This document shows positions 43,859 to 52,978 of a DNA stretch of 64,000 nt, one piece after another. The DNA is taken from NCBI RefSeq assembly GCF_033060595.1, contig NZ_CP133038.1, forward strand, positions 2,542,001-2,606,000, written 5' to 3'. The position numbers and the translations under genes were made by a program. The notes under the pieces were generated by a model. The model was given only the letters and a program-made list of their open reading frames with translations, ran no database searches and had not been told where the DNA came from. Within the stretch, counting starts at the first letter, position 1. Each line of letters begins with the position of its first letter. Source of the DNA: Pyramidobacter sp. YE332 (GTDB lineage: Bacteria; Synergistota; Synergistia; Synergistales; Dethiosulfovibrionaceae).

Positions 43859-45088
43859 ATGAACAAACATTTGACTCTGGCTGAAAGAAAAGCCATTGAA
43901 AGCGCCCTCAACCGGCGAGAATCTCTCAGAAGTATTGCCTCAACAGTTCTGAAGTCGCCGAGTACGATCTCCAGAGAGATCAGAAAACATGCAGAGACTG
44001 TCTTCAAAGGCTGTTATGGCCGGACAGCAAACTGCTGCCTTCACCGGTATGACTGCTCCGTTACTTCCCTTTGTAACACCTCTCCGAAATGCCGTTCACT
44101 GTGTTTCCGGTGCTCAAGATGTAATACGATGTGTCCTGACTTTAAGGAGGAGGTCTGCCCGCAGCTTTCGGTTCCTCCGTATGTCTGTAACGGCTGCCCC
44201 AACCGTCACCGCTGCACTTTAAAAAAACGGATCTATTCTGCTAAATCTGCAAATGACTCTTACGAGAAAACTTTGCATGAGGCTCGTGAAGGCTTCAATA
44301 TCTCCGATGCCGAGCTTGCAGATATTGATTCTTTTTTCTCTCCTCTCATCAAACAGGGGCAGTCTCTCTATCATATTATCCGTAATAATCGAGATACTGT
44401 TCCCTGTTCTGAAAGTACCGCCAGACGGCTCCTGCTTTCGGGTATTTTAGAGGCACGGAAAATAGACTTGCCCCGAGCTGTCCGTTTTAAGAAGAGAAAG
44501 GGAAAAAGAAATAACATGAAGGTGGATAAAAAATGTCGTGAAGGCCGTACCTACAATGATTTTCTCTCTTTTTCGGAGAAACATCCGGACATGCTTATTA
44601 CCGAAATCGACAGTGTCGTTGGCACCGCAGGAGGAAAAGTTCTTCTGACTGTCATCTTAAGAAACTGCAACTTTATGCTGGCTTTTTTGAGAGATAAAAA
44701 TACTGCTCAATCTGTTGAGCAGATTTTTACAATGCTCTTCACTCTTCTGGGCAGGAAACGCTATAAGTCCATGTTTCAGGTCCTTCTTGCTGACAACGGT
44801 ACAGAGTTTTCCAATCCGACGGCTATCGAAAAAGGTCCGGACGGAGAAAGAAAATCATATATGTTCTATTGCAATCCACAAGCACCGCAGGAAAAAACGA
44901 AGGTTGAAAATAATCATACTCTCATTCGAAGGATCCTTCCCAAGGGAACAACTTTCGACAATTTATCCCAAACTGATATCAACCTGATGATGTCTCATAT
45001 AAACTCATTGAAATTCTTCAAGGTAAATGCAACCCAACATCCGGTACCCCGTTGCATTAAATCTGAATTAAAAGGAGCTTGCATTTAG
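43859..45088 (+). pseudogene. IS30-family transposase, 3'-truncated copy
   Basis: Identical to the full copy at 46031 except for a few substitutions (for example Ala for Val near codon 58) up to the codons for MSHINS. There the frame runs into the left-end sequence of the next IS copy and ends in an unrelated tail (LKFFKVNATQHPVPRCIKSE). The lost part is the last 40 or so residues of the transposase, so the protein is probably inactive. The HTH (LTLAERKAIESALNRRESLR) and DDE residues remain. AAGGAG precedes the ATG. Confidence 0.85.
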
Positions 45089-45967
45089 GGCTTGTTTAAA
45101 AAACGTCAAAGTTGCCTAAATCGATCCAATCGCTTAAACTTTTCTCATGGAAGAGAGAAGATATGAACTGACCTCCAGCGAGTGGAATCGAATCAAGAGA
45201 ATGCTGCCGCCCGAACACCCGAAATCAGGTCAACGTGGACGCCCGGCAAAATACGATAACCGCAGGATCATCAATGGGATTCTGTGGCTTGCCAGAAGTG
45301 GAGCGCCATGGAGAGATCTTCCGGAGCGTTACGGCAAATGGCAGGCAGTTTACGCACGTTTCAGGCTGTGGAAACAGCGGGGAATATTCGAGGCGATCTT
45401 TGCCGCCCTAAGCGCTGATGCCGACATGGAAAATCTCTCTATCGACTCCACGTCCTGCAAAGTACATCAAAGTGCCAACGGGAGAGGGAAAACCCCGGAA
45501 GGGGGAAAAAAGGGGCTCAAGCGATTGGCATGTCCAGAGGCGGCAAGAATACGAAAATTCATGCGATAGTAGATGGTTTAGGCAATCCGCTGGCGCTCCT
45601 GCTCAGTCCCGGCAATGACCACGATTCCCGCCATGCCGTGTCCTTGCTCGGGCAAGCGGAAATCAGAGGGAGCAACGTCATCGGCGATAAGGCTTACGGT
45701 TCGCAAGCCATCAGAGAGTACATTACTTCTCGGGAGGGAAGTTACACTATCCCGCCGAAGAGCGATAATCCCGAACCGTGGTTTATAGATGAGCATGTTT
45801 ACAAGGAACGACACTTGGTTGAATGTTTCTTTCAGAAAATCAAATGGTTCCGTAGAATTTTCACCCGCTATGACAAACTTGACGCTTCGTTTTTCGCTTT
45901 TGTTCTTGTCGCTGCCAGTGTTATTTTATTGAAATAATACAAGCTGAAATGTTTTTTAAACAAGCCC
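45088..45967 (+). mobile_element. IS5-family insertion sequence (880 bp)
   Basis: Terminal inverted repeats are 17 bases and perfect (GGGCTTGTTTAAAAAAC). It is flanked by TA duplicated at 45086-45087 and 45968-45969. Removing it restores the same left-flank sequence as in front of the first IS30-type copy (GCATTTAGTCTGAATTG), which proves insertion into the second copy's left end. A related end sequence (GTTTTTTAAACAAGGCCC) stands alone near 12.5 kb. Confidence 0.9.
45147..45937 (+). CDS. IS5-family transposase made by -1 frameshifting (orfA-orfB)
   Basis: Two overlapping frames (45147-45569 and 45530-45937) encode the halves of one DDE transposase. The first ends its family homology at KTPEGGKKG and the second continues AIGMSRGGKNTKIHAIVDG. 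The overlap has the heptamer A AAA AAG at 45506-45512 in the exact phase needed for -1 slippage. Catalytic residues: first Asp in SIDSTSCK, second in IGDKAYGS, Glu in HLVECFFQKIKWFRR. The fused product would be about 263 residues. Confidence 0.88.
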
Positions 45968-46030
45968 TAGTCTGAATTGATGAAAGAACTTTCTTACGAG
46001 ACAACAGATCTCGGAAAGGAGTTCATCATC

Positions 46031-47323
46031 ATGAACAAACATTTGACTCTGGCTGAAAGAAAAGCCATTGAAAGCGCCCTCAACCGGCGAGAATCTCTCA
46101 GAAGTATTGCCTCAACGGTTCTGAAGTCGCCGAGTACGATCTCCAGAGAGATCAGAAAACATGCAGAGACTGTCTTCAAAGGCTGTTATGGCCGGACAGT
46201 AAACTGCTGCCTTCACCGGTATGACTGCTCCGTTACTTCCCTTTGTAACACCTCTCCGAAATGCCGTTCACTGTGTTTCCGGTGCTCAAGATGTAATACG
46301 ATGTGTCCTGACTTTAAGGAGGAGGTCTGCCCGCAGCTTTCGGTTCCTCCGTATGTCTGTAACGGCTGCCCCAACCGTCACCGCTGCACTTTAAAAAAAC
46401 GGATCTATTCTGCTAAATCTGCAAATGACTCTTACGAGAAAACTTTGCATGAGGCTCGTGAAGGCTTCAATATCTCCGATGCCGAGCTTGCAGATATTGA
46501 TTCTTTTTTCTCTCCTCTCATCAAACAGGGGCAGTCTCTCTATCATATTATCCGTAATAATCGAGATACTGTTCCCTGTTCTGAAAGTACCGCCAGACGG
46601 CTCCTGCTTTCGGGTATTTTAGAGGCACGGAAAATAGACTTGCCCCGAGCTGTCCGTTTTAAGAAGAGAAAGGGAAAAAGAAATAACATGAAGGTGGATA
46701 AAAAATGTCGTGAAGGCCGTACCTACAATGATTTTCTCTCTTTTTCGGAGAAACATCCGGACATGCTTATTACCGAAATCGACAGTGTCGTTGGCACCAC
46801 AGGAGGAAAAGTTCTTCTGACTGTCATCTTAAGAAACTGCAACTTTATGCTGGCTTTTTTGAGAGATAAAAATACTGCTCAATCTGTTGAGCAGATTTTT
46901 ACAATGCTCTTCACTCTTCTGGGCAGGAAACGCTATAAGTCCATGTTTCAGGTCCTTCTTGCTGACAACGGTACAGAGTTTTCCAATCCGACGGCTATCG
47001 AAAAAGGTCCGGACGGAGAAAGAAAATCATATATGTTCTATTGCAATCCACAAGCACCGCAGGAAAAAACGAAGGTTGAAAATAATCATACTCTCATTCG
47101 AAGGATCCTTCCCAAGGGAACAACTTTCGACAATTTATCCCAAACTGATATCAACCTGATGATGTCTCATATAAACTCATACGGGAGGAAAAAATTTAAC
47201 GGAAAATCTCCTGCAGAGATCTTTATCAACCTGTATGGCGAGGATGTATTGCATTTACTCGGACTCGAACTTATTCCGCCACAGGATATCTGTTTAAAGC
47301 GGACTCTTCTCGCCGGTAAATAA
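46031..47323 (+). CDS. IS30-family transposase, full-length copy
   Basis: A 430-residue transposase. An N-terminal HTH (LTLAERKAIESALN, then LKSPSTISREIRKH) is followed by a cysteine-rich zinc-binding stretch (CSRCNTMCPDF, CNGCPNRHRC) and a DDE core: TEIDSVVG, LADNGTEFSN and NNHTLIRRILPKGTTFD. The C-terminus YGRKKFNGKSPAEIF is normal. AAGGAG lies nine bases before the ATG. It is the likely source of activity for the truncated copy. Confidence 0.92.
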   Translation: MNKHLTLAERKAIESALNRRESLRSIASTVLKSPSTISREIRKHAETVFKGCYGRTVNCCLHRYDCSVTSLCNTSPKCRSLCFRCSRCNTMCPDFKEEVCPQLSVPPYVCNGCPNRHRCTLKKRIYSAKSANDSYEKTLHEAREGFNISDAELADIDSFFSPLIKQGQSLYHIIRNNRDTVPCSESTARRLLLSGILEARKIDLPRAVRFKKRKGKRNNMKVDKKCREGRTYNDFLSFSEKHPDMLITEIDSVVGTTGGKVLLTVILRNCNFMLAFLRDKNTAQSVEQIFTMLFTLLGRKRYKSMFQVLLADNGTEFSNPTAIEKGPDGERKSYMFYCNPQAPQEKTKVENNHTLIRRILPKGTTFDNLSQTDINLMMSHINSYGRKKFNGKSPAEIFINLYGEDVLHLLGLELIPPQDICLKRTLLAGK

Positions 47324-47702
47324 CGGCTCCTTTTTAATTTCTTGATTGCATTAACTCTGAACTGAAAATTTTGCTTTCAGTTGAGGATCACTTTTGTATG
47401 CACTTTTTTCGGACAATTTCCTCGTAACAGCTTTTCATCCCCTTGAATTTGTTCCGTTAGCGCAATCTTGATCGTTATTATGTGTTCGTAATGACTGCTT
47501 GCTGCTTTTGTCCTGTCAAAGTAAATGCAACCCTGTCGCATTTACTTTGACGAGGTTGCATTTACTCTGAAAATTTACCGATAAAATATTTCCGCCGCAA
47601 GCGACGCCGCAAAGCACATGCAAAGCCACATCCGCAGCGAGCCGATTTTTCTCGAACCATACGGCAAGACCAAAACGAAACAAATCCCGTGGAACAAAAA
47701 AA

Positions 47703-47739
47703 CGGGGAGCGCTCTTTATTCGAAAAAGAGCGCTCCCCG
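47703..47739 (-). terminator. Terminator of DUF3798 copy 2
   Basis: CGGGGAGCGCTCTTT pairs with its complement around a short loop; on the minus strand seven T residues follow. Confidence 0.85.
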
Positions 47740-47750
47740 CTGCCGCGCGC

Positions 47751-48956
47751 CTAGTGGATCTGCAGATATTTTTCGGGAATCTCGACTTCGGTCATGCGCT
47801 GCGGCCCGACGCCAAGCGTGTAGGTGTCCTGAAGGAGCAGCACGTGATTTTTCGCCTCCACGCCCGTCTGGGCGTCGGCATAGCAGCGCCCTTTCCATGA
47901 CGAGCTCCCCGATTCCTCGTTGAAGAAACCGATCACTTTCGAAACGGTGAAGTAACGCCGGAACTTCTGATGCGTGACGCCCCGATCGGCGCAGTCGATC
48001 GCGAATTCGCCCAGCGCCTTCGTCGTGGAAAAGCCGAGTGGATAGCGCCACAATCCCATGCGGCCCTTTCCGCCGCGCGCCACCACAGTATCCTCGAGGC
48101 GCTTCAGGATCGCGTCGAAATCCCCCGCCGCGTCGGACAGGTCGAGCCCCAGCGCGCCGGGAAAACCGATCAGGGGCGAATCGCCCTCGATGAAATAGCC
48201 GCCGAGCTCGAGAACGCACTTGAGCAACGGCTCCGACTGCGCGTCGTTTGTGCAGAAAAACGCCGTATCCTTGCCGTATTTGTCGAGCCAGCTGGGCATC
48301 TTTTCGAGAATGAACTGCTGCGCGCCCGCCACGCCCACGTCGCTGGTAGGATCGGGAGCGGTTTCGAAATGGAACTCGACGCCGATGTCCCTGCAGGTCT
48401 GCTCGATGATCTTACGACGGCGCGAAAGCAGCTCGTAACTCATATGACGCGGGAAGGAGATATGCACGTAATGCTTGCACCCCAGCCGCTTGGCGAGAAC
48501 CACGTTCAGATAGCCGCGCGAAATCATGTCGTTGCCCGTAGACAGATCGGCGACGCTGTCGATCACCTGAGGATCCTCCTGCGGGTCGCCGCTGAACAGC
48601 AGAATATCCGGCCGCTTTTCGCGGATGCGCCGGAACGCTTCCGTCGTGCCCGGAATGGCCTGATTGACGACGACGGCCCTCATCAGCGGATCGTCGGCGA
48701 AAGAAGCGATCTGTGAGATCGTCGTCTCCTGCTCCGTCATGAAATTGTCGGGATAGGTCACGTGATTGACGATGCCGCCGTGCATCACGTCGCCGTATTT
48801 TCTGATCAGCGCTTCGGCGCCGCGCAATTCGTCTTCCGACTGCGAAACGGTTCCCGTGCAGACGCCGATGTGGAACTTCGCCGGCTCCGCCGCAAAAGCC
48901 GTTCCCGAGCACCAAGCCGCTCCCAGAACCAACGCCGCTGCAAAATATTTTCTCAT
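47751..48956 (-). CDS. DUF3798 family periplasmic protein (copy 2)
   Basis: A 401-residue paralogue of copy 1, similar along the whole length after the signal peptide (ALVLGAAWCSGTAFAA). Shared segments are FHIGVCTGTVSQSEDELRGA, MTEQETTISQIASFADD, KYVHISFPRHMSYELLSRRR-like sequence and TNDAQSEPLLK. AAAGAGGTGG precedes the ATG. It has its own strong terminator. Before the insertion sequences arrived, the two paralogues would have been only about 260 bases apart. Confidence 0.88.
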   Translation of the reverse strand: MRKYFAAALVLGAAWCSGTAFAAEPAKFHIGVCTGTVSQSEDELRGAEALIRKYGDVMHGGIVNHVTYPDNFMTEQETTISQIASFADDPLMRAVVVNQAIPGTTEAFRRIREKRPDILLFSGDPQEDPQVIDSVADLSTGNDMISRGYLNVVLAKRLGCKHYVHISFPRHMSYELLSRRRKIIEQTCRDIGVEFHFETAPDPTSDVGVAGAQQFILEKMPSWLDKYGKDTAFFCTNDAQSEPLLKCVLELGGYFIEGDSPLIGFPGALGLDLSDAAGDFDAILKRLEDTVVARGGKGRMGLWRYPLGFSTTKALGEFAIDCADRGVTHQKFRRYFTVSKVIGFFNEESGSSSWKGRCYADAQTGVEAKNHVLLLQDTYTLGVGPQRMTEVEIPEKYLQIH

Positions 48957-49176
48957 ACCTTCCGCCACCTCTTTCCATAAATTTTGCTCCGCGCCACAGA
49001 GTAATTTTAATATATTGAACATAAAGAGGCAATCTTCGGCAAAAAACTACGGCCCCACCCGGCAGATGCCGCAGCGCGCCTGATTCCGACAAAAACAAAA
49101 AAGAGCCCGGCGCAATGTCGGACTCCCTTGCGAATTCAGCCGCGCCACCGCAGCTGCGGGGAAGATCAACCAAAGA

Positions 49177-49386
49177 TCAATCCTTGGCGGGAATCACGTG
49201 AATCGCCTTGATCAACAAATGCACCCTGTCGCCGGGATTCAGATCCAGCTCGGCCACTGAATCACTTGTCAGCACGGAACTGAGTTTGCCTGCGGCATCA
49301 AGGGTGCATTCGATCTGCGACATAATCTCGCCCTTCTTCACCGCCTGGACCGTCGCCATCAGGTCGTTGCGAACGCCGTATTTCAT
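49177..49386 (-). CDS. Small TOBE/Mop-domain protein (molybdate/tungstate binding)
   Basis: A 69-residue single-domain protein: KYGVRNDLMATVQAVKKGEIMSQIEC, then LTSDSVAELDLNPGDRVHLLIKAIHV. This is the TOBE/Mop fold seen in molybdopterin- or molybdate-binding proteins, here freestanding. AAGGAGGC precedes the ATG. No molybdate transport gene is nearby. Confidence 0.82.
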   Translation of the reverse strand: MKYGVRNDLMATVQAVKKGEIMSQIECTLDAAGKLSSVLTSDSVAELDLNPGDRVHLLIKAIHVIPAKD

Positions 49387-49549
49387 AAAAAAGCCTCCTT
49401 CGATTTTATTTTGACCATAAATCAATATTAAACTATCATCGCCTCACCCGATTGTCAATGAATCTCTTATAAATATTATTCTTTTAAGAATAGATATCCA
49501 AACGCCGCCCAACATTTTTGCAGTTCAATCGCCGGCTCCGGACAAAAAA

Positions 49550-49573
49550 GTTCCGGCTCTTTCGAACCGGAAC
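49550..49573 (-). terminator. Terminator of the DUF4236 gene
   Basis: GTTCCGGTTCGAAAGAGCCG forms a compact stem on the minus strand, followed by a run of six T residues. Confidence 0.75.
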
Positions 49574-49590
49574 CCGTCTCTCCGAAAAAA

Positions 49591-49905
49591 TCATTTCGCG
49601 CCGCCCAAAAATCCACCGAGGAACGGCCCCGCATACTGCCAGATCAGATAAACCGCGATCACGATCAGCATGACGATCTTGAGAACCCGCTTGAAACCGG
49701 CGGTTCCCGCGTTCTTGGGCATCACGTCGCCCAACTTCTTGCGATAAGAAACGCCCTTGCCCAGGCCGAGATTTCCGAAGATGCCGTTCGTGCCGACGTT
49801 GATGCTCTTCCCCTTCGGCCCGATCGTGGCGCTGACGCCGGTTTTGCTGATGTTGATGCTGATGCCGGGCAGAATTTTGATGCTCTTTTTAAAGCGCAAC
49901 CCCAT
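49591..49905 (-). CDS. DUF4236 domain protein with C-terminal membrane helix
   Basis: A 104-residue protein. The first 55 residues are a DUF4236 domain (GLRFKKSIKILPGISINIS, GVSATIGPKGKSINVG). Residues 75-98 form one hydrophobic helix (VLKIVMLIVIAVYLIW), and the end is glycine-rich. AAGGAGG lies eight bases before the ATG. The family has no known function and is often found as short membrane-anchored proteins. Confidence 0.8.
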   Translation of the reverse strand: MGLRFKKSIKILPGISINISKTGVSATIGPKGKSINVGTNGIFGNLGLGKGVSYRKKLGDVMPKNAGTAGFKRVLKIVMLIVIAVYLIWQYAGPFLGGFLGGAK

Positions 49906-50270
49906 GTTGTCCAGCCTCCTTCGAATATATCCGCGCCCCGCAAAAACGCGCGTCCGCAAAACAGCCCTCCATATACGACTCAATTTGTACATAAATTATA
50001 ACTTACGGCAAGACGCTGTCAAATAAGTTTTCCGTGGAAGAACGCCATGAAGGAAGCCCCCGTCAGACCTTCAGTGCCAGCTGTTTCTCGCCGTTATGGA
50101 TACCCCGGCGGCAGCCCGTTGTAACGGCACGTGGTGTCGAAGATAAGTCGAGGACAAAGAGACAATTACCGTTTCAGGCCCATCTTCTCATCCAAGAAAA
50201 ACTTGGCGATGCTGAACGCGCAGCCTCTTTTGATAGTGCAACGAACTGTAGAAAAGGAGATGAAAAAGAT
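49906..50270. other. Intergenic stretch without a recognisable gene
   Basis: Between DUF4236 and the broken antitoxin I see only a ribosome-binding site (AAAAGGAGATG, at 50252) for the latter and low-quality open frames. The part at 50040-50200 may be decayed coding sequence that I could not identify. Confidence 0.4.
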
Positions 50271-50363
50271 ATGGCTTTTTCATTCGGCTGACCGATGAAA
50301 AAAAACATCTTGCCGCCAGCTACGTGAAGCTGCATTCGATGTTCATCGGAGAAGTCTTTAAAA

Positions 50364-52166
50364 CCTAGATTCCCGTAACCCCACACTAGAAAAAGACAAC
50401 CAGCCCAGCTGAATCCCGCTAAGACACTGAGTTTTGGCGGGTTAATTCTTGTCTTTTTCATCGTTACGTATTATCATACGTAACTAGATAAGGAGGCAGG
50501 AAGATGGCTTTGGTGAAGCAGCTAGATAAAAGAAGCGGGATCACGTATGTTTACGAATCGGTATCGTATTGGGACAAGGAGAAGAAGCAAGGGCGCTCCA
50601 AGCGAAGGTTGGTAGGCAGATTAGATCTCCAAACGGGTGAAGTCGTAGCGACAGATGGTCGTGGGAAACGTCGCAGCACACAGGCAGCGGATCCTCCTGC
50701 CAAGCAAGGGGCGGTTCCCGTGTCGACACCCGATCGACTCTTCTTCGGAGCGACCTACCTGTTTGACCAGATCGGGGAAGTGACCGGAGTGACGGAAGAT
50801 CTCAAGGCCTGCTTCCCCGGGCAGTACAAGCAACTCCTCTCCATCGCCTACTACCTTATCCTGGAAGACCAGAATCCGCTCTTTCGTTTTAAGAAGTGGG
50901 GCAAGCTCCACCGCCATCCTTACGGCAAGGATATCCCTTCCCAGCGGAGTTCTGAATTATTCCAGTCCATAACGGAAGAAGGCAAGATGAAGTTCTTCCG
51001 TCTCCAAGGGAAAAGGCGTGTGGAAAAAGAGTACTGGGCTTATGACAGCACCTCTATTTCCAGCTATTCCGAAGCCCTGAGAGAAGTCCGGTACGGGAAC
51101 AACAAGGACGGTGAGAAACTGCCGCAGGTGAATCTGGCTCTACTGTTTGGCGAAAAGTCCGGCTTGCCCTTCTATTACCGGAAACTGGCCGGAAACATTC
51201 CGGATGTGAAGACCATTCGCGAGCTGCTGAGGGAACTGGACATTCTTGGTTACTCCAAGGTGAAGCTCGTCATGGACAGGGGGTATTACAGTGCGGACAA
51301 CATTAATGCCTTATACAAAGCGCATGTGAAATTTTTGTGTGGAATCTCAACCGCTCTGAGCTTTGCCAAAGATTTCATCCGTGAGCTTGGATCCCAAAAG
51401 GACCGTTACGCCGCCTACAACAGCAGGCTGGAACTGTATGTGTTCAGCAAGACGATCGCCTGGGACTACGAACAGGAAAGGCCGTATAAGGGAGATGTTC
51501 TGAGCGGAAAGAGAAGAATGTATCTGCACCTGTACTTCAATCCCGACAAACTGGCGGATGACGGCAAAGCTTTGAACCGCAGGTTGGACAGCCTCAAGGA
51601 GGAACTGCTGAGCGGTCACCGAAAACCGGAACACGAAAAGGACTACCGAAAATATTTCAAGGTGAAAGAAACTCCCAAACGCGGCATTGCGCTTGACTAT
51701 AAGCAAGAAGCGATGGACGCGGCCTGCGAGCGCTACGGTTTCTTCGCCCTCATTAGCAACGAAGTCAAAGATCCCGTAACAGCCATCCAGCTTTACCGGA
51801 TGCGCGACGTGGTCGAAAAGGCATTCTGGAACGTGAAAGAACGATTGAATCTGCGAAGAACCCTGGTTTCTTCCGAAAGAGCGCTTGAAGGCAAGTTTTT
51901 TGTCGAGTTTCTCTCACTTATTTACCTTTCCTACCTCAAGAAAAAAATGGAAGAAAACGGACTATATGCAGATTACACCATGCACGAGTTACTCGACGAA
52001 CTGGATGTCATTGAGTGCTTTACAGAGCCCGGGAAGGCCCTATACCAGGAGAAGTGCTCATGAAACAGGAAGAGATCTACAGAGCGATGGGCGTGACACC
52101 TCTCTTGGCTAAACCAGAAAGTTGAGTTAACGATGAACTCCTAGGGTGGTGTTTCGGGAATCCAGG
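50364..52166 (+). mobile_element. IS1634-family insertion sequence (1803 bp) with TTAAAA target duplication
   Basis: Imperfect inverted ends (CCTAGATTCCCG at the left, CGGGAATCCAGG at the right, similarity extending about 26 bases). TTAAAA is present on both sides (50358-50363 and 52167-52172). It lies inside the antitoxin reading frame. Confidence 0.9.
50504..52063 (+). CDS. IS1634-family transposase
   Basis: A 519-residue transposase with DDE core residues in AYDSTSISSYS, KLVMDRGYYSADNINAL and MRDVVEKAFWNVKERLNLRR. AAGGAGGC lies before the ATG. At the 3' end the stop overlaps an ATG whose frame gives KQEEIYRAMGVTPLL, which is the usual C-terminus of the family. The last 20 or so residues have therefore been shifted out of frame. 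The element may still be active, as this tail is short. Confidence 0.9.
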   Translation: MALVKQLDKRSGITYVYESVSYWDKEKKQGRSKRRLVGRLDLQTGEVVATDGRGKRRSTQAADPPAKQGAVPVSTPDRLFFGATYLFDQIGEVTGVTEDLKACFPGQYKQLLSIAYYLILEDQNPLFRFKKWGKLHRHPYGKDIPSQRSSELFQSITEEGKMKFFRLQGKRRVEKEYWAYDSTSISSYSEALREVRYGNNKDGEKLPQVNLALLFGEKSGLPFYYRKLAGNIPDVKTIRELLRELDILGYSKVKLVMDRGYYSADNINALYKAHVKFLCGISTALSFAKDFIRELGSQKDRYAAYNSRLELYVFSKTIAWDYEQERPYKGDVLSGKRRMYLHLYFNPDKLADDGKALNRRLDSLKEELLSGHRKPEHEKDYRKYFKVKETPKRGIALDYKQEAMDAACERYGFFALISNEVKDPVTAIQLYRMRDVVEKAFWNVKERLNLRRTLVSSERALEGKFFVEFLSLIYLSYLKKKMEENGLYADYTMHELLDELDVIECFTEPGKALYQEKCS

Positions 52167-52293
52167 TTAAAAGGGCCCTGTTTGACCGCATCGAGGAATA
52201 CGATATTACCGTCGTCAAAGATGCTTACGATGAATACATAAAAAGCGGCAAAAAGAGTCGGCCGATCAGAGGCTCTGGAAAGAAGTCAATTTT

Positions 52294-52565
52294 ATGAGAT
52301 ACGACGTCTAAACAATTCCCCAATTCGACCGGGAGTTAAAAACTCGACAAATATATGCAGCTCATGATCAGGTCATGGATCAAAAAAACTTGTTGAATGC
52401 GGAGACCTAAGGATCCATGGGAAAGAGCCTGCAGGCAATCGCAAAGGACAATAACGGCATCGAATCAGAGATTATCATCTAATTTGCTTCATCGACGGTT
52501 ATGAATTGATTATTTCAGCCCTGAACGTCAGACATCAGCGAGAAGTTCACAAAAATGAGCTTGTG
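52294..52565 (+). pseudogene. RelE/ParE-type toxin gene, decayed
   Basis: It begins MRYDV then a stop. Three frames together rebuild a RelE toxin: FDRELK, LDKYMQLMIRSWIKK, then ECGDLRIHGK and NRKGQ*RHRIRDYHLICFID, then GYELIISALNVRHQREVHK. The stop TAA replaces the tryptophan expected in the GxWRYRIGDYR motif. The gene overlaps the end of the antitoxin frame as in typical type II pairs. Confidence 0.82.
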
Positions 52566-52678
52566 ATAATTGCCCCCGGTTGCGGATCCACTTCCGTTGC
52601 CAGGGGCATCTGTGCCAACGTCAACGTTCAAGGATGAGTCATAGCTTACGACCACTGGCGGATATGTGCAAAGGGTTA

Positions 52679-52694
52679 GGCCGCACGTGCGGCC
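52679..52694. repeat. Perfect 16-base palindrome beside the CRISPR array
   Basis: GGCCGCACGTGCGGCC lies 13 bases outside the trailer end of the array. It may end transcription of the array, but no T run follows in that direction. Confidence 0.4.
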
Positions 52695-52706
52695 GTCGCT
52701 TTTAGG

Positions 52707-52978
52707 AGCCCATCTCCGCGTGAGCGGAGGTTTGTACATCAAGGACAAACGCGGAAGAAAACGGCAAGGTCCATCTCCGCGTGAGCGGAGTTTTGCACGG
52801 GAAGCCTCCGAAAACAACATCAACTGGAGGTCCATCTCCGCATGAGCGGAGGTTTGCCAGAGCGGCCTGCGCTTTTTCAAGCTCGCTCAGGTCCATCTCC
52901 GCATGAGCGGAGGTTTGCAGAGCCCCTGCCGCTGCAGATAATCGATCAAAGGTCCATCTCCGCATGAGCGGAGGTTTG
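52707..52978 (-). CRISPR. CRISPR array: 5 repeats of 28 nt, 4 spacers of 33 nt (type I-E-style repeat)
   Basis: Repeats start at 52707, 52768, 52829, 52890 and 52951, an exact 61-base period. On the minus strand each reads CAAACCTCCGCTCATGCGGA then GATGGACC, a hairpin repeat with the GATGGACC-like 3' end seen in type I-E arrays. The first and second repeats (low coordinates) have variants, so they mark the old trailer end, and the leader should lie at 52979 upward. Spacers differ from each other. The array is transcribed in the same direction as the neighbouring cmr operon. Confidence 0.95.

Larger units (their letters stand above)
43706..47592 (+). mobile_element. Nested insertion: IS30-family tandem with an IS5-family element inside, 14-bp target repeats
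   Basis: CGATAAAATATTTC occurs at 43706-43719 and again at 47579-47592, flanking everything between. Just inside lie inverted ends sharing GTAAATGCAAC. The interior holds a 3'-truncated IS30-type transposase copy, a second copy of the left-end sequence (81 bases, at 43719-43799 and 45007-45087), an IS5-type element and a full IS30-type copy. The right end also has a hairpin (GTCAAAGTAAATGC and its complement, 47516-47552). A tandem dimer whose first copy lost its right end fits best. Confidence 0.75.
50271..52310 (+). pseudogene. Ribbon-helix-helix antitoxin gene, frameshifted and split by IS1634
   Basis: The 5' part (50271-50363) reads MAFSF and then, after a one-base shift, LTDE-KKHLAASYVKLHSM and FIGEVFK. 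The 3' part (from 52173) continues directly with RALFDRIEEYDITVVKDAYD and EYIKSGKKSRPI before another shift and LWKEVNF. Joined without the IS it makes a normal RHH antitoxin of about 75 residues (DUF6290-like). The lost copy cannot give a working protein. Confidence 0.8.
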
